Below are positions 9,054 to 18,492 of a DNA stretch of 63,999 nt, one piece after another. Made by a program: the position numbers and the translations under genes. This DNA is from Alysiella sp. Its GTDB lineage: Bacteria > Pseudomonadota > Gammaproteobacteria > Burkholderiales > Neisseriaceae. The DNA is taken from the NCBI RefSeq assembly GCF_030525755.1, contig NZ_JAUNEC010000004.1:8081-72079 (forward strand). The letters are read 5' to 3'. The notes under the pieces are model-generated. The model worked only from the letters and a program-made list of their open reading frames with translations. It made no database searches and was not told the origin of the DNA. The stretch's first letter is position 1. Every line of letters starts with the position of its first letter.

Positions 9054-9764
9054 ATGAACACCGAAAATCAAAACACCAATGACACCCCTGAACTTCGCCA
9101 CCGTAGCATCAAATCTTTTGTGTTGCGACAAGGACACATGACTGCCGCGCAACAAAAAGCGATTGATGACAACTGGACACGCTTTGGCATAGACTTTCAG
9201 GCAGCCCTAATGGATTTAAACCAAATCTTTGCTCGTCCTGCACCCAAAATCCTTGAAATCGGCTTTGGCATGGGCGTAGCAACCGCTCAAATTGCACAAA
9301 GGCTGCCTGAAAAAGATTTTCTGGCAATAGACGTACACGGACCTGGCGTAGGCAATTTGTGCAAAATCATGGCAGAAGAAAATATTCACAATATTAAAGT
9401 GATGCGTCATGATGCCGTTGAAGTGGTAGAACAAATGCTACCTGACAACAGTTTGGACGGCATACACATTTTCTTCCCCGACCCTTGGCATAAAAAACGC
9501 CATCATAAACGCCGTTTGATTCAAATCCCATTTGTTGAGAAATTATTGCCCAAATTAAAACAAGGCGGCTACATTCATTTGGCAACCGATTGGGAAGAAT
9601 ACGCGGTACAAATGCTGGAAGTGTTAAACCATTTTTCAGGCAGCCTAAAAAATACCGCCACCGATTACGCCACCACGCCCGATTACCGTCCTGAAACCAA
9701 ATTTGAAGCGCGTGGCAAACGCTTGGGACATGGCGTATGGGATTTGGTATTCATCAAATTGTGA
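9054..9764 (+). CDS. trmB: tRNA (guanine-N7-)-methyltransferase
   Basis: Methylates G46 in the variable loop of tRNA using SAM. The SAM-binding motif is LEIGFGMGVATA near residues 64-75, and the family signature FFPDPWHKKRHHKRR is near 139-153, followed by ATDWEEY. Length 236 is typical. Three uptake sequences are read in frame here, giving the peptides FQAAL, RLPEK and SGSLK, a clear example of DUS tolerated within a conserved enzyme. Confidence 0.96.
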   Translation: MNTENQNTNDTPELRHRSIKSFVLRQGHMTAAQQKAIDDNWTRFGIDFQAALMDLNQIFARPAPKILEIGFGMGVATAQIAQRLPEKDFLAIDVHGPGVGNLCKIMAEENIHNIKVMRHDAVEVVEQMLPDNSLDGIHIFFPDPWHKKRHHKRRLIQIPFVEKLLPKLKQGGYIHLATDWEEYAVQMLEVLNHFSGSLKNTATDYATTPDYRPETKFEARGKRLGHGVWDLVFIKL

Positions 9765-9839
9765 TGATGCTGCCTGAAACCATGCACAACACCCCATATT
9801 TTGTTATGATGCCACCGTTTGATTTTTAAGGATTAAGCC

Positions 9840-10874
9840 ATGAATAAAACCTTAACCGCTCTTGCCGCATTCAGCTTACTGCTGTCTGCCTGTTCAGATA
9901 ATCAAAAAAAACAAGCTGATGTTGCCGCCGCATCCGCCACCGCTATGGCTTTATGTCAGCACAGTACTTTACCCGACCAAGTACGCGCCGCCGTACACAA
10001 AGGCATTCGTGAAGCAGGTCATCAAGCTGCCATGCAAGACAACAATCAATGGTTAGACGGTAATCAAAGTGCAGAAATGGCAATGCAAATTGATGTGCAT
10101 ACCCTCAATCAACAAACAGCAGGACAAGCATGTCAAGCCAAAGTCAGCATAGTCTTGCCTGCGGCAGTGTTGGAAAAAGCTGCGGTCAATGCCCCCTTGT
10201 TTCAGGCAGCCTTACCGTTGGAACATCTGGCACAACGTACCCAAAATGGTAACATTCAATTTGCCAACAATACCTTAACTTTCCCATTAAATTACATCGC
10301 ACAAGAACAAAACGGTCAATTCTCGTTCACACCCAATGATGCCAATCTCAATACCAGTATCAAAATATTAAGCGAAGCACTGTTACCTTATGCGGTTAAA
10401 GACACCATTATCTTTAACGGACGTAAAATGAGCCGCCAAGCCGCTTTAAAAGAATTAAGTAACCCCAAGCTGATTGAAACCGCTTCTGAACCTGAATCAC
10501 AAATCGCTGAGGTACCAACCGTTCATGATACTAGCCAAGCAACACCCACTCCAACTGCTTCTGCTCCCATGCCCGAAATGCTGACACCCGAAATCCCCAA
10601 AGTACGCATCAGCCGCAACGAATTGGAAGAAGCGCGCAATGCCAACCATGAAGCGGGACAATCCATTAGATCCGCTTGGCGAAAAATTCCTGTTGAAATT
10701 CAAGAATCTTTGGTACAAGAACAACGCAACTGGGAAAGCAAAAAACAACAAAACTGCCGTAATGCAGGTGCCAAAGGCAGCGATGCCACCGAACGCCAAT
10801 ATTTGCAAATACAATGCGACACACGCATGACACGCGAGCGCATGCAATACCTCAATGGCTTTTCCATTGAATAA
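9840..10874 (+). CDS. Lipoprotein with LprI-like (DUF1311) C-terminal domain
   Basis: 344 residues. A signal peptide with lipobox LSAC ends near residue 18. A long region of unknown fold, rich in alanine and glutamine, is followed by a proline/threonine-rich spacer (about 230-250) and a C-terminal domain of about 80 residues. That domain has the LprI/DUF1311 spacing: QRNWESKKQQNCRNAG and two further cysteines in IQCDTRMTRERMQYL. Such domains are lysozyme-inhibitor-like or of unknown role. The domain call is by pattern only. Confidence 0.6.
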   Translation: MNKTLTALAAFSLLLSACSDNQKKQADVAAASATAMALCQHSTLPDQVRAAVHKGIREAGHQAAMQDNNQWLDGNQSAEMAMQIDVHTLNQQTAGQACQAKVSIVLPAAVLEKAAVNAPLFQAALPLEHLAQRTQNGNIQFANNTLTFPLNYIAQEQNGQFSFTPNDANLNTSIKILSEALLPYAVKDTIIFNGRKMSRQAALKELSNPKLIETASEPESQIAEVPTVHDTSQATPTPTASAPMPEMLTPEIPKVRISRNELEEARNANHEAGQSIRSAWRKIPVEIQESLVQEQRNWESKKQQNCRNAGAKGSDATERQYLQIQCDTRMTRERMQYLNGFSIE

Positions 10875-10885
10875 AGCAATTGTGG

Positions 10886-10926
10886 TTTTCAGGCAGCTTT
10901 CATCACATAACAAGGCTGCCTGAAAA
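10886..10926 (+). terminator. DUS inverted repeat between lipoprotein gene and trpC
   Basis: TTTTCAGGCAGC at 10886-10897 pairs with GCTGCCTGAAAA at 10915-10926 after the lipoprotein stop at 10874. Confidence 0.6.
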
Positions 10927-10962
10927 TGCAAAATACCCATTCACTCAAACCCATCTGAAACC

Positions 10963-11760
10963 ATGTCTGATATTCTCAATCAAATCCTTGCCACCAAAGC
11001 ACAAGAAGTGGCGGTAGCGCGTACCGTTTTACCCTTAAACGAACTCAAAGCACAAATTACCGATGCACCGCCTGTACGCGGTTTTGTTTCTGCCATTCGT
11101 GCGAAACACGCACAAAATCAAGCTGCCTTGATTGCCGAAATCAAAAAAGCCAGCCCATCCAAAGGTTTAATCCGTGCCAACTTTAATCCTGCTCAACACG
11201 CCCAATCTTATGCAAGCGCAGGTGCAGCCTGTTTATCGGTCTTAACCGATGAAGTGTATTTCCAAGGCTCGCCCGACTATTTACGTCAAGCACGTGCGGC
11301 AGTGTCTTTACCTGTATTGCGTAAAGATTTCATCATTGATGAATACCAAATTTACCAAGCACGTACTTGGGGAGCAGATGCCATTTTACTGATTGCTGCT
11401 GCTTTGGAACGCGATGAATTATTGCATTTGGAGCAAGTGGCACACGATTTGGGCATGGACGTGTTATTGGAATTGCATAATGAAACTGAAGCAGAAAAAT
11501 GTGCAGATATGACCACACCCTTAATTGGCGTAAACAACCGCAATTTACGGACATTTGAAGTGAATTTGCAGCAGACCATCAATTTGTTACCACGCATTTC
11601 AGGCAGCCAAAACATTGTGGTTACTGAAAGCGGCATACGCGATTCAAATGATGTCGCATTCATGCGTGCCAATGGTGTACACACTTTCTTAATCGGCGAA
11701 ACCTTTATGCGTGCCTCCGATATTGCCGCCGAAGTAGGCAAATTGTTTCAGGCAGCATGA
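10963..11760 (+). CDS. trpC: Indole-3-glycerol phosphate synthase
   Basis: Fourth step of tryptophan synthesis from chorismate. TIM-barrel signatures are intact: AEIKKASPSKG near residues 59-69, VLRKDFIIDEYQI near 111-123, IGVNNRNL and VTESGI. Length 265 is typical for a monofunctional enzyme, without a fused TrpF. No other trp gene adjoins it. Its stop overlaps the next lipoprotein start (ATGA, 11757-11760), and the last codons QAA come from an uptake sequence. Confidence 0.97.
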   Translation: MSDILNQILATKAQEVAVARTVLPLNELKAQITDAPPVRGFVSAIRAKHAQNQAALIAEIKKASPSKGLIRANFNPAQHAQSYASAGAACLSVLTDEVYFQGSPDYLRQARAAVSLPVLRKDFIIDEYQIYQARTWGADAILLIAAALERDELLHLEQVAHDLGMDVLLELHNETEAEKCADMTTPLIGVNNRNLRTFEVNLQQTINLLPRISGSQNIVVTESGIRDSNDVAFMRANGVHTFLIGETFMRASDIAAEVGKLFQAA

Positions 11761-12248
11761 ACGTGAATAAACCGTTTTACACGCTGTTGCTATCAGGTTT
11801 ACTGTCTGCTTGTGGTGGCGATAAATCCCAGAGCAACAACCCTAACCCATCTAACGCTTCCAATGTTGCGATTGCATCGGCTGTATTGAATGTGGCACAA
11901 GGACAAGACATTTTGCAAAGCAGCAAACAAGCAATGCACAACATCAATGCTTCCGATATTGCCGCTGTTCAACAACAGGCTTCCATGCCCATATTGTCTT
12001 TACCCCATAACAGCACATCAGCAATTCAGGCAGCATCTGATACCGAACTACCCAAGCTGCCTGAAAGTTGTGAACGTTATTATCAACGCGTTACCACCTG
12101 TTTTACCCAACAAAACGATGCTGCCGCATTATTGGCAATGACCCAAGAACAACGCACTGAATTGGCACACGACCAACCTGATGAAGCCACCTGTCAAACA
12201 CTCAATAGCAGTTTTGACCGCGTGGCATACCATTTGGCTTGTGAATAA
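11757..12248 (+). CDS. Small lipoprotein, possibly DUF5339-like
   Basis: 163 residues with signal peptide and lipobox LSAC near residue 19. A low-complexity Asn/Ser/Ala stretch is followed by a cysteine-containing C-terminal domain (LPESCERYYQRVTTCF, then ATCQTLN, ending HLACE). The four spaced cysteines suggest two disulphides in the periplasm. The pattern recalls the DUF5339 proteins of Neisseria, a tentative match. It is translationally coupled to trpC, an unexpected partner. Confidence 0.55.
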   Translation: MNVNKPFYTLLLSGLLSACGGDKSQSNNPNPSNASNVAIASAVLNVAQGQDILQSSKQAMHNINASDIAAVQQQASMPILSLPHNSTSAIQAASDTELPKLPESCERYYQRVTTCFTQQNDAAALLAMTQEQRTELAHDQPDEATCQTLNSSFDRVAYHLACE

Positions 12249-12307
12249 CATTCAGGCTGCCTGAAACATCGTTTAACCCAACACGTCCTTTTTCCACTCA
12301 TCACGCA

Positions 12308-13180
12308 ATGAAATTGGCTTTTTTCATTCTCAAATTACTTTCCCATTTGCCCCACCCCATTTTGCGTGGCATAGCAAAGATCTTGGGTTGGCTCTCTTAT
12401 CACTTGGTTACTTCACGCACCCAAGTGGGTTTAATCAATTTAGCTGCCTGTTTTCCAGAAAAAAACCTTGCTGAACGCAAATGCATTTTGCGCGAACACT
12501 ATTATCAAATGGCATTGTCCGTTTTAGAATACAGCCGCTATTGGTATGCCGATGCCCAAACCTTAAAGCAACAAGTACAATACCGCGACAAACATTTTCT
12601 TGATGAGACTTTGGCGCAGGGCAAAAATGTAATAATGTTGTATCCCCACTTTACCGCTTTTGAAGCAGCCGTTTATGCACTCAATCAAGATGTACCTTTG
12701 ATTAGTGTCTATTCCCACCAAAAAAACAAAGCATTAGATGAACAAATTCTCAAAGGTCGTCATCGTTATAATAATGTGTTTTTGGTTGGGCGTACCGAAG
12801 GCTTACGCGGCATCATCAAACACATCAAAAACAGCAATGCACCATTTTTGTACTTGCCCGACCAAGATTTTGGTGCAAAAGACAGCGTATTTGTCCCATT
12901 TTTTGGCATTCCCACCGCCACCATCACAGGCTTATCGCGCATTGCCAAACTCACACAAGCAGCCGTGATTCCCACTATTCCCACACGTCTGCCTAACGGT
13001 ACAGTTGAATTGCGCTTTTATCCCGCGTGGGATAATTTTCCCAGCAATGATGTCATCGCAGACACCACGCGCATGAACGCCTTTATTGAAGCGCGTGTAC
13101 GCGAACAACCAGAACAATATTTCTGGTTGCACAAACGTTTCAAAACCCGTCCACAAGGTATGCCACCGTTTTATGACTGA
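12308..13180 (+). CDS. lpxL: Lipid A late acyltransferase (LpxL/HtrB family)
   Basis: 290 residues with an N-terminal membrane anchor. The acyltransferase catalytic motif HFTAFE (HX4E) lies near residue 114, and the FLPDQDFG-type block and the FVPFFGIPTATITG block are present. It transfers a secondary acyl chain to KDO2-lipid A or, in the shorter Neisseria enzymes, to related lipid A. Which of the LpxL1/LpxL2 roles applies cannot be told. Its 3' end overlaps the phoB-like start by 8 bp. Confidence 0.87.
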   Translation: MKLAFFILKLLSHLPHPILRGIAKILGWLSYHLVTSRTQVGLINLAACFPEKNLAERKCILREHYYQMALSVLEYSRYWYADAQTLKQQVQYRDKHFLDETLAQGKNVIMLYPHFTAFEAAVYALNQDVPLISVYSHQKNKALDEQILKGRHRYNNVFLVGRTEGLRGIIKHIKNSNAPFLYLPDQDFGAKDSVFVPFFGIPTATITGLSRIAKLTQAAVIPTIPTRLPNGTVELRFYPAWDNFPSNDVIADTTRMNAFIEARVREQPEQYFWLHKRFKTRPQGMPPFYD

Positions 13181-13862
13181 CACCCAAATCCTGATTGTAG
13201 AAGACGAAACTGCCATTCAAATTCTGTTACAATTTCAGTTGCAACAGGCAGGTTTTATAGTAAAAACCGCCAACAATCTTGCCCAAGCATGCCGTGATGT
13301 GGACGAAAAGTTGCCCGACTTATTGCTCTTGGACTGGATGTTGCCCGATGGCAATGGCACAGATTGGGTCATGCAACTGCGTACCCACTCACGCACACGC
13401 GAATTGCCGATTATCCTTTTAACCTCCCGCAGCGAAGAAAACGACAAAGAACACGGTCTCAATCAGGGTGCGGACGACTACATTACCAAACCTTTTTCAT
13501 CACGCGAACTCATCGCACGCATCAATGCCCTGCTCCGCCGCCGTGCACCACAAAAAACCAGCGAAATCATACAAATCGGTACTTTATCCTTGCTGCCTGA
13601 AAGCCGCCAACTCCGTTCAGGCAGCCTAATTGTGGAATGCGGCAACAGCGAATTCAAATTACTGCATTTTCTGGCAACCCACCCCAGTCGCACTTACACA
13701 CGCCGTGAATTGCTGGATTATGTATGGGGCGACCACGTTTTTGTAGAAGAACGAACCGTTGATGTACAAATCGGACGCTTACGCCGTTTGTTGCAACAAC
13801 TGAATGCCGAACACCATTTACAAACTGTACGCGGTAGCGGCTACCGTTTCTGCTTGGATTAA
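13173..13862 (+). CDS. phoB: PhoB-like response regulator (OmpR family)
   Basis: 229 residues. The receiver domain has the acidic pair VEDE at residues 9-12, phospho-acceptor Asp in LLLLDWMLPDG near 54, LLTSRSEE and the conserved Lys in DDYITKPFS. The C-terminal winged helix ends RTVRGSGYRFCLD. The start at 13173 overlaps the upstream acyltransferase gene by 8 bp; an earlier in-frame ATG lies deep inside that gene. It adjoins a PhoR-like kinase, and a Pho box precedes a phosphate transporter 8 kb away, so PhoB is the most likely identity. Confidence 0.85.
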   Translation: MTDTQILIVEDETAIQILLQFQLQQAGFIVKTANNLAQACRDVDEKLPDLLLLDWMLPDGNGTDWVMQLRTHSRTRELPIILLTSRSEENDKEHGLNQGADDYITKPFSSRELIARINALLRRRAPQKTSEIIQIGTLSLLPESRQLRSGSLIVECGNSEFKLLHFLATHPSRTYTRRELLDYVWGDHVFVEERTVDVQIGRLRRLLQQLNAEHHLQTVRGSGYRFCLD

Positions 13863-13864
13863 CC

Positions 13865-15241
13865 ATGTCTGCCCCTAAATTACCAGACCCAATCCGCAGC
13901 ACATCACTCTACGGACACATCACATCACACAGCATGCTTTGCCTGATGTTCGCCCTATTGAGTTACGCACTCGGTGGCGCAGTCTTAGCGTGGGCAAGTA
14001 TTGCCTTATACCTTGCTTTGTGGCTTGCACATCATCTGTACCACACCGCCATTTTGCTACACCACATCAACCCAAACACCACACCAAACACCCTGCTGCC
14101 TGAAAAAAACACGCTATGGGGCAATCTTTTTGCTGCAATCAATCGCCGTGAACACCATCATCACAAACAACGCCAACGACTGCATCGCACACTCTCTCTG
14201 TTTCAGGCAGCCGCAGAAGCCATTCCCAACGGCATCATTTTACTCAACCGCAACCAACGCATAGAATGGCTGAATCACACTGCACTATCCCATTATCAAC
14301 TTCACCCCCAGCAAGCATTAGGCAGCAGCCTGAAAAAACAATATCCACACCATGACTTATCTGACTTATTGAACAACAGCGACAAGCAAAACGAAATACG
14401 CATCAGCCAAATCCAAAGCAATGGCATCAATCAGCATCTTCGTCTGGTTCGCCTTCACCTTCACAATAAAAAACAACTCATCATCAGCGAAGACATCAGC
14501 CAAGCCGAACAACTCAATGCCACCCGCACCGCTTTTGTTGCCAATATTTCCCACGAATTGCGTACACCCCTAACCGTTATCAATGGCTTTTTAGAAACCT
14601 TGCACGACACCCCAAACCTACCAAGCGAACAACAACAGCAATTCATCGTTTTAATGCAACAGGAAAGTACACGTATGCTGCATTTAATCCATGATTTGCT
14701 AACCCTTTCTAAATTGGAAAACCACCAAATTAAACCCGAATTGCGTCCTTTAAATTTAAGCCAAATGGCACAACAACTGCTTCATGCCGCTCAAAATCTT
14801 TCAGGCAGCCTACATACCATCACATTGGAAAACGAACACGAAATTTGGATAAATGCCGAAGAACGCACACTCTACCAAGCCCTATCCAATCTGGTTTTCA
14901 ATGCAGTTCGTTACACGCCACAAGGTGGCACCATTAGCCTGATATTGCAACAGCAAAACAACCCCAATCCCTACAAATTGCCTTTGGTGCGCTTTATCGT
15001 TGCCGATAACGGTATGGGCATCGCTGCCGAACATCTGCCCCATTTAACTGACCGCTTTTACCGTGTGGACACAGGTCGCAGTCGCGAAAACGGTGGCACA
15101 GGACTGGGTTTGGCGATTGCCAAACACGCTTTGGCACAAAATGGCACGGTTTTGGAAATTCAAAGTGAAGTGGGCAAAGGCAGCCAATTTTCTGCCGTAT
15201 TTCAAACGATTTTGCCACCCATAAGCAGACAGGCTGCCTGA
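13865..15241 (+). CDS. phoR: PhoR-like sensor histidine kinase
   Basis: 458 residues. Two N-terminal membrane helices (about 20-60) have almost no periplasmic loop, as in PhoR, followed by a His-rich linker and a PAS-like region (NGIILLNRNQRIEWLN). The H-box is FVANISHELRTPLTV, the N-box LSNLVFNAVRYT and the G-boxes DNGMGIA and GGTGLGLAIAKH. It starts 2 bp after phoB. Its TGA stop is supplied by an uptake sequence (GCCTGAAAA). Confidence 0.85.
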   Translation: MSAPKLPDPIRSTSLYGHITSHSMLCLMFALLSYALGGAVLAWASIALYLALWLAHHLYHTAILLHHINPNTTPNTLLPEKNTLWGNLFAAINRREHHHHKQRQRLHRTLSLFQAAAEAIPNGIILLNRNQRIEWLNHTALSHYQLHPQQALGSSLKKQYPHHDLSDLLNNSDKQNEIRISQIQSNGINQHLRLVRLHLHNKKQLIISEDISQAEQLNATRTAFVANISHELRTPLTVINGFLETLHDTPNLPSEQQQQFIVLMQQESTRMLHLIHDLLTLSKLENHQIKPELRPLNLSQMAQQLLHAAQNLSGSLHTITLENEHEIWINAEERTLYQALSNLVFNAVRYTPQGGTISLILQQQNNPNPYKLPLVRFIVADNGMGIAAEHLPHLTDRFYRVDTGRSRENGGTGLGLAIAKHALAQNGTVLEIQSEVGKGSQFSAVFQTILPPISRQAA

Positions 15242-15260
15242 AAAGTTTTTCAGGCAGCCT
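15231..15260 (+). terminator. DUS inverted-repeat terminator overlapping the phoR stop
   Basis: AGGCTGCCTGAAAA at 15231-15244 and TTTTCAGGCAGCCT at 15247-15260 form a perfect hairpin. The first arm contains the phoR stop codon (TGA 15239-15241). It lies between convergent phoR and the Nramp gene. Confidence 0.75.
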
Positions 15261-15280
15261 GTTTATGGAAATGGTCTCAA

Positions 15281-16549
15281 TTATTGCAATAAGCCGCTCA
15301 TTTGCGCCAAAAACAATAAAGTAAAGCCCGTTAAAAATACCAAACCAATGTATGCCAACCACAACAACCAAGGCTGAACAGCATGATTGTGTTTGCCTTT
15401 AATCGCCAAAGACAAATTCAAATAAGCAAAAATGGGCGTACTAACAAATGACGCTATCATGGCAAATTTCAACATAACCATTACCGCACCTTTGAAAAAC
15501 AAAATCACCGCCATACCACTTAATGCCGCTGCAATTACCCAAATCATGAATTGACGATTGCTGCTTTTCACTTCTTCACGGCGCAAAATCAAACGCAACG
15601 CTTCCATATTGCTGCGTGAATAACCGTCAACCACCGTTAAAGTGGTACCATACATACACGCAAACGCAATAAACGTTACCAAAAAACGCGACCATTCACC
15701 AATCGTTGCTGCATACATATCGGTTAATTGCCCAATGTATGCACCACCAGCCATTTTCAATTCGGTACCCGAACCATATTGCACCAATGCACCCAAAGCC
15801 AAAAACACAATAGCAAGAATTGCGGTGCTGATGTAACCCACGTTAAAATCAAAAATACCATCTTCGTAGCTGACTTTTTCCAATTTGCGTTTAGCACTAA
15901 CCCACAACGAATTGATAGCAGAGATTTCAATCGGCGCAGGCATCCACCCCATCAAAGCCACAATAAACGCCAATGCCCCCATATTCCAAGGACTGGGTTC
16001 AATAAAATCAGGCTGCATCACCGCACCACGCGATGCCGCAATAGCAACAGCAGCAACTGTCGTAATCGTCAAACTAATCATAATCCATTTAGACAAACTG
16101 TCCACAGCACGATACGGTCCAATCAATAAAATCAAAGTAGTAGAAATCAAAACCGCAATGGACAAACCATTCATGGACAAACCCACAGGCAAGATGTAAC
16201 CCAAAATGGCGGCACACAGCATAGCAACAGCTGCGGTATTAATAACGGTGGCAAACAAATTCAAGATGAAAAATACCCACAAATAAGCCCGACCTTTATC
16301 AGCATAGCCCTCAATCAAACTTTTACCTGTTTCCAAAGTGTACTGCGGCCCAAAACGGAAAAAAGGGTATTTAAACAGGTTTACCAAAACAATCAGTAAA
16401 GCCAGTTGCCAACCATAAAGCGCACCCGCTTGCGTGGAAGCGATGATGTGCGAACCACCTACGGCCGCCGATGCCATCATGATGCCAGGACCCATTGCAC
16501 GCAGACGGGTTTTCCAATCAATATGATGCGTGGTGTGTGCTTGTGTCAT
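15281..16549 (-). CDS. Nramp-family transporter lacking the usual metal motifs
   Basis: 422 residues with about eleven membrane segments. It aligns by feel with the NRAMP/APC fold: GPGIMMASAAVGGSHIIAS in helix 1 and MGWMPAPIEISAINSLW in helix 6. Canonical Mn/Fe transporters have DPGN and MPH at these places; here the residues are AVGGS and MPAPIE. The protein therefore belongs to a divergent clade and may move another substrate such as Mg2+ or an organic solute. The start at 16547-16549 has a good AAAGGC ribosome site. Confidence 0.75.
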   Translation of the reverse strand: MTQAHTTHHIDWKTRLRAMGPGIMMASAAVGGSHIIASTQAGALYGWQLALLIVLVNLFKYPFFRFGPQYTLETGKSLIEGYADKGRAYLWVFFILNLFATVINTAAVAMLCAAILGYILPVGLSMNGLSIAVLISTTLILLIGPYRAVDSLSKWIMISLTITTVAAVAIAASRGAVMQPDFIEPSPWNMGALAFIVALMGWMPAPIEISAINSLWVSAKRKLEKVSYEDGIFDFNVGYISTAILAIVFLALGALVQYGSGTELKMAGGAYIGQLTDMYAATIGEWSRFLVTFIAFACMYGTTLTVVDGYSRSNMEALRLILRREEVKSSNRQFMIWVIAAALSGMAVILFFKGAVMVMLKFAMIASFVSTPIFAYLNLSLAIKGKHNHAVQPWLLWLAYIGLVFLTGFTLLFLAQMSGLLQ

Positions 16550-16774
16550 TTTTTGCCTTTCAGAAATCATGTCAAAAATAATAAAATCAATATTTATCAA
16601 TAAAATCAAGCCATCAATCTTACGAATACAGGTTTTAAATTGTAAACAGATTTTGGCAGAAAAGAAAAGTTTTGTAAAATAAAATCTTGCTGCCTGAACA
16701 GTATAGAACGACTGGCAAACTGCTTCACTTCGGGTTAAGATGTGTTTTTGGTTTATTTTTTGTAAAGACAGATT

Positions 16775-18259
16775 ATGAATCCTTTACCCATGTTGGCTTC
16801 TGTAGATTTAGGTTCCAACAGTTTTCGCCTGCAAATTTGTACCAACAACAACGGTCAGCTTCAAGTCATTGAGAACATCAAACAAATGGTTCGCTTGGCG
16901 GGTGGCTTGGATGAAAACAAAAACTTGGACGAAGCTTCAAAACAACGTGCTCTAACATGTTTGGCACAATTTGGGGAGCGATTACGCGGTTTTTCGCCTG
17001 AAAATGTGCGTGCGGTTGCCACCAACACATTTCGTGTTGCCAAAAACATTGCGGCATTTCATACACAAGCAGAAGAAGCTTTAGGCTTTCCAATTGAAAT
17101 CATCGCAGGACGCGAAGAAGCCCGTTTGATTTACACAGGCGTGGTACACACGTTCAATGCCAGTGGTCAGAAAATGCTGATTATTGATATTGGGGGTGGC
17201 TCAACCGAATTCATCATTGGCAATGCCCTGCAACCCACATTAACCGAAAGTCTGCCTTTGGGTTGTGTCAGTTATTCCAAACGTTTTTTCAGCCAAAAAA
17301 CCAGTACAAAAGAGTTTCAGGCAGCCATCAATGCGGCGCGTGGCGAAATTCAAAGGATTGCCAAAAGCTACAAACGTGAAGGCTGGGACATTGCTTTGGG
17401 TACATCAGGTACAGCAAAAGCCATTGCTGCGGTCATTGCCGCAGAAAATTTAGGACAAGGCATCAGCTTGAATGCCATGAAAACCTTGCAGCACAAAATC
17501 ATTCATGCAGGTAGTGTGAAAAAAGCCAAATTATCAGGCATCAAGCCCGAACGCATTGAGGTATTCGCAGGCGGTTTAGCGGTTTTAACGGCTGCATTTG
17601 AGGAATTAAACATCAAAGAAATGGTGTTCAATGAAGCTGCTTTGCGCGATGGCGTGTTTTACGATTTGATTGGACGCAATTACGAAGACGATATGCGTGA
17701 ACAAACCGCATTGCAATTTCAAGAACGTTACCACGTTAGCAAAAATCAAGCTGCACGCGTGGCAAAAACCGCAGAACGCTTTTTCAACAGTTTAACTTTG
17801 GGTTCAAACACGCAAGAATTAGCAGAATGGCATAATTATTTACGCTGGGCTGCGATGCTGCATGAAATCGGTTTAGACATCGCCCACACAGGCTATCACA
17901 AACACAGTGCCTATATTTTGGCACAAGCCGATATGCCAGGGTTTTCACGTGATGAACAAAATACTTTATCGCACTTGGTATTTGGACAACGCGGCGATTT
18001 GAAAAAAATGAATGATTTGCCCAAATTAAGTGAAACTGAATGGCATGCCATTTTTGCTCTGCGTTTGGCGGTTTTGTTCCATCGAGCGCGTTTACCCTTA
18101 ATGCTGCCTGAAAACCTGAAATTGGCATATATCTCAAACGGTGAAACGATTTTGTCTTTACCTAAAACATGGTTAGATGATAATCCACTTACTGCCGCCG
18201 CGTTGCAAGCTGAAAATGAACAATGGCAAAAAGTGGGACGAAAATTGATTATGGTTTAA
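16775..18259 (+). CDS. ppx: Exopolyphosphatase
   Basis: Releases phosphate from polyphosphate chain ends; related to GppA. The ASKHA-type nucleotide-binding motifs are SVDLGSNSFRLQI near residues 9-21 and IDIGGGSTEFIIGN near 138-151, with the catalytic Glu in REEARLIY. An HD-like C-terminal region (LHEIGLDIAHTGYHKHSAYI) is complete. Length 494 is usual. A canonical terminator follows. Confidence 0.96.
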   Translation: MNPLPMLASVDLGSNSFRLQICTNNNGQLQVIENIKQMVRLAGGLDENKNLDEASKQRALTCLAQFGERLRGFSPENVRAVATNTFRVAKNIAAFHTQAEEALGFPIEIIAGREEARLIYTGVVHTFNASGQKMLIIDIGGGSTEFIIGNALQPTLTESLPLGCVSYSKRFFSQKTSTKEFQAAINAARGEIQRIAKSYKREGWDIALGTSGTAKAIAAVIAAENLGQGISLNAMKTLQHKIIHAGSVKKAKLSGIKPERIEVFAGGLAVLTAAFEELNIKEMVFNEAALRDGVFYDLIGRNYEDDMREQTALQFQERYHVSKNQAARVAKTAERFFNSLTLGSNTQELAEWHNYLRWAAMLHEIGLDIAHTGYHKHSAYILAQADMPGFSRDEQNTLSHLVFGQRGDLKKMNDLPKLSETEWHAIFALRLAVLFHRARLPLMLPENLKLAYISNGETILSLPKTWLDDNPLTAAALQAENEQWQKVGRKLIMV

Positions 18260-18261
18260 AC

Positions 18262-18297
18262 AAAAAAACATCAGGATACATTCCTGATGTTTTTTTG
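18262..18297 (+). terminator. Rho-independent terminator of ppx
   Basis: ACATCAGGA at 18268-18276 pairs with TCCTGATGT at 18282-18290, followed by a run of seven T residues. This one is not built on an uptake sequence. Confidence 0.9.
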
Positions 18298-18319
18298 TTT
18301 CAGGCTGCCTGAAAACCCG

Positions 18320-18492
18320 GAACCTGTATTCTTAACATTAGTAGATGTAGATTGATTTTTCGGGATTTTTTGCGAATACAAGGCAAATTTTCATACCAAT
18401 AGCGGGACTATTGACATAAAAATACAACGCGAAACGCGATAGGCGCAGAAAAAACAATAAAAGCACACTATCAAGGTTATGAATACAGGTTC
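18320..18492. repeat. Element bounded by inverted AACCTGTATTC repeats (long form)
   Basis: GAACCTGTATTC begins at 18320 and its inverted copy GAATACAGGTTC ends at 18492, enclosing about 150 bases with no clear gene. An internal partial copy, GCGAATACAAGGCAAATTTT, starts near 18371. Shorter members occur at 25952, 52572 and 61525, and a half copy at 16624. This is a non-coding repeat family of this genome. Confidence 0.65.
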
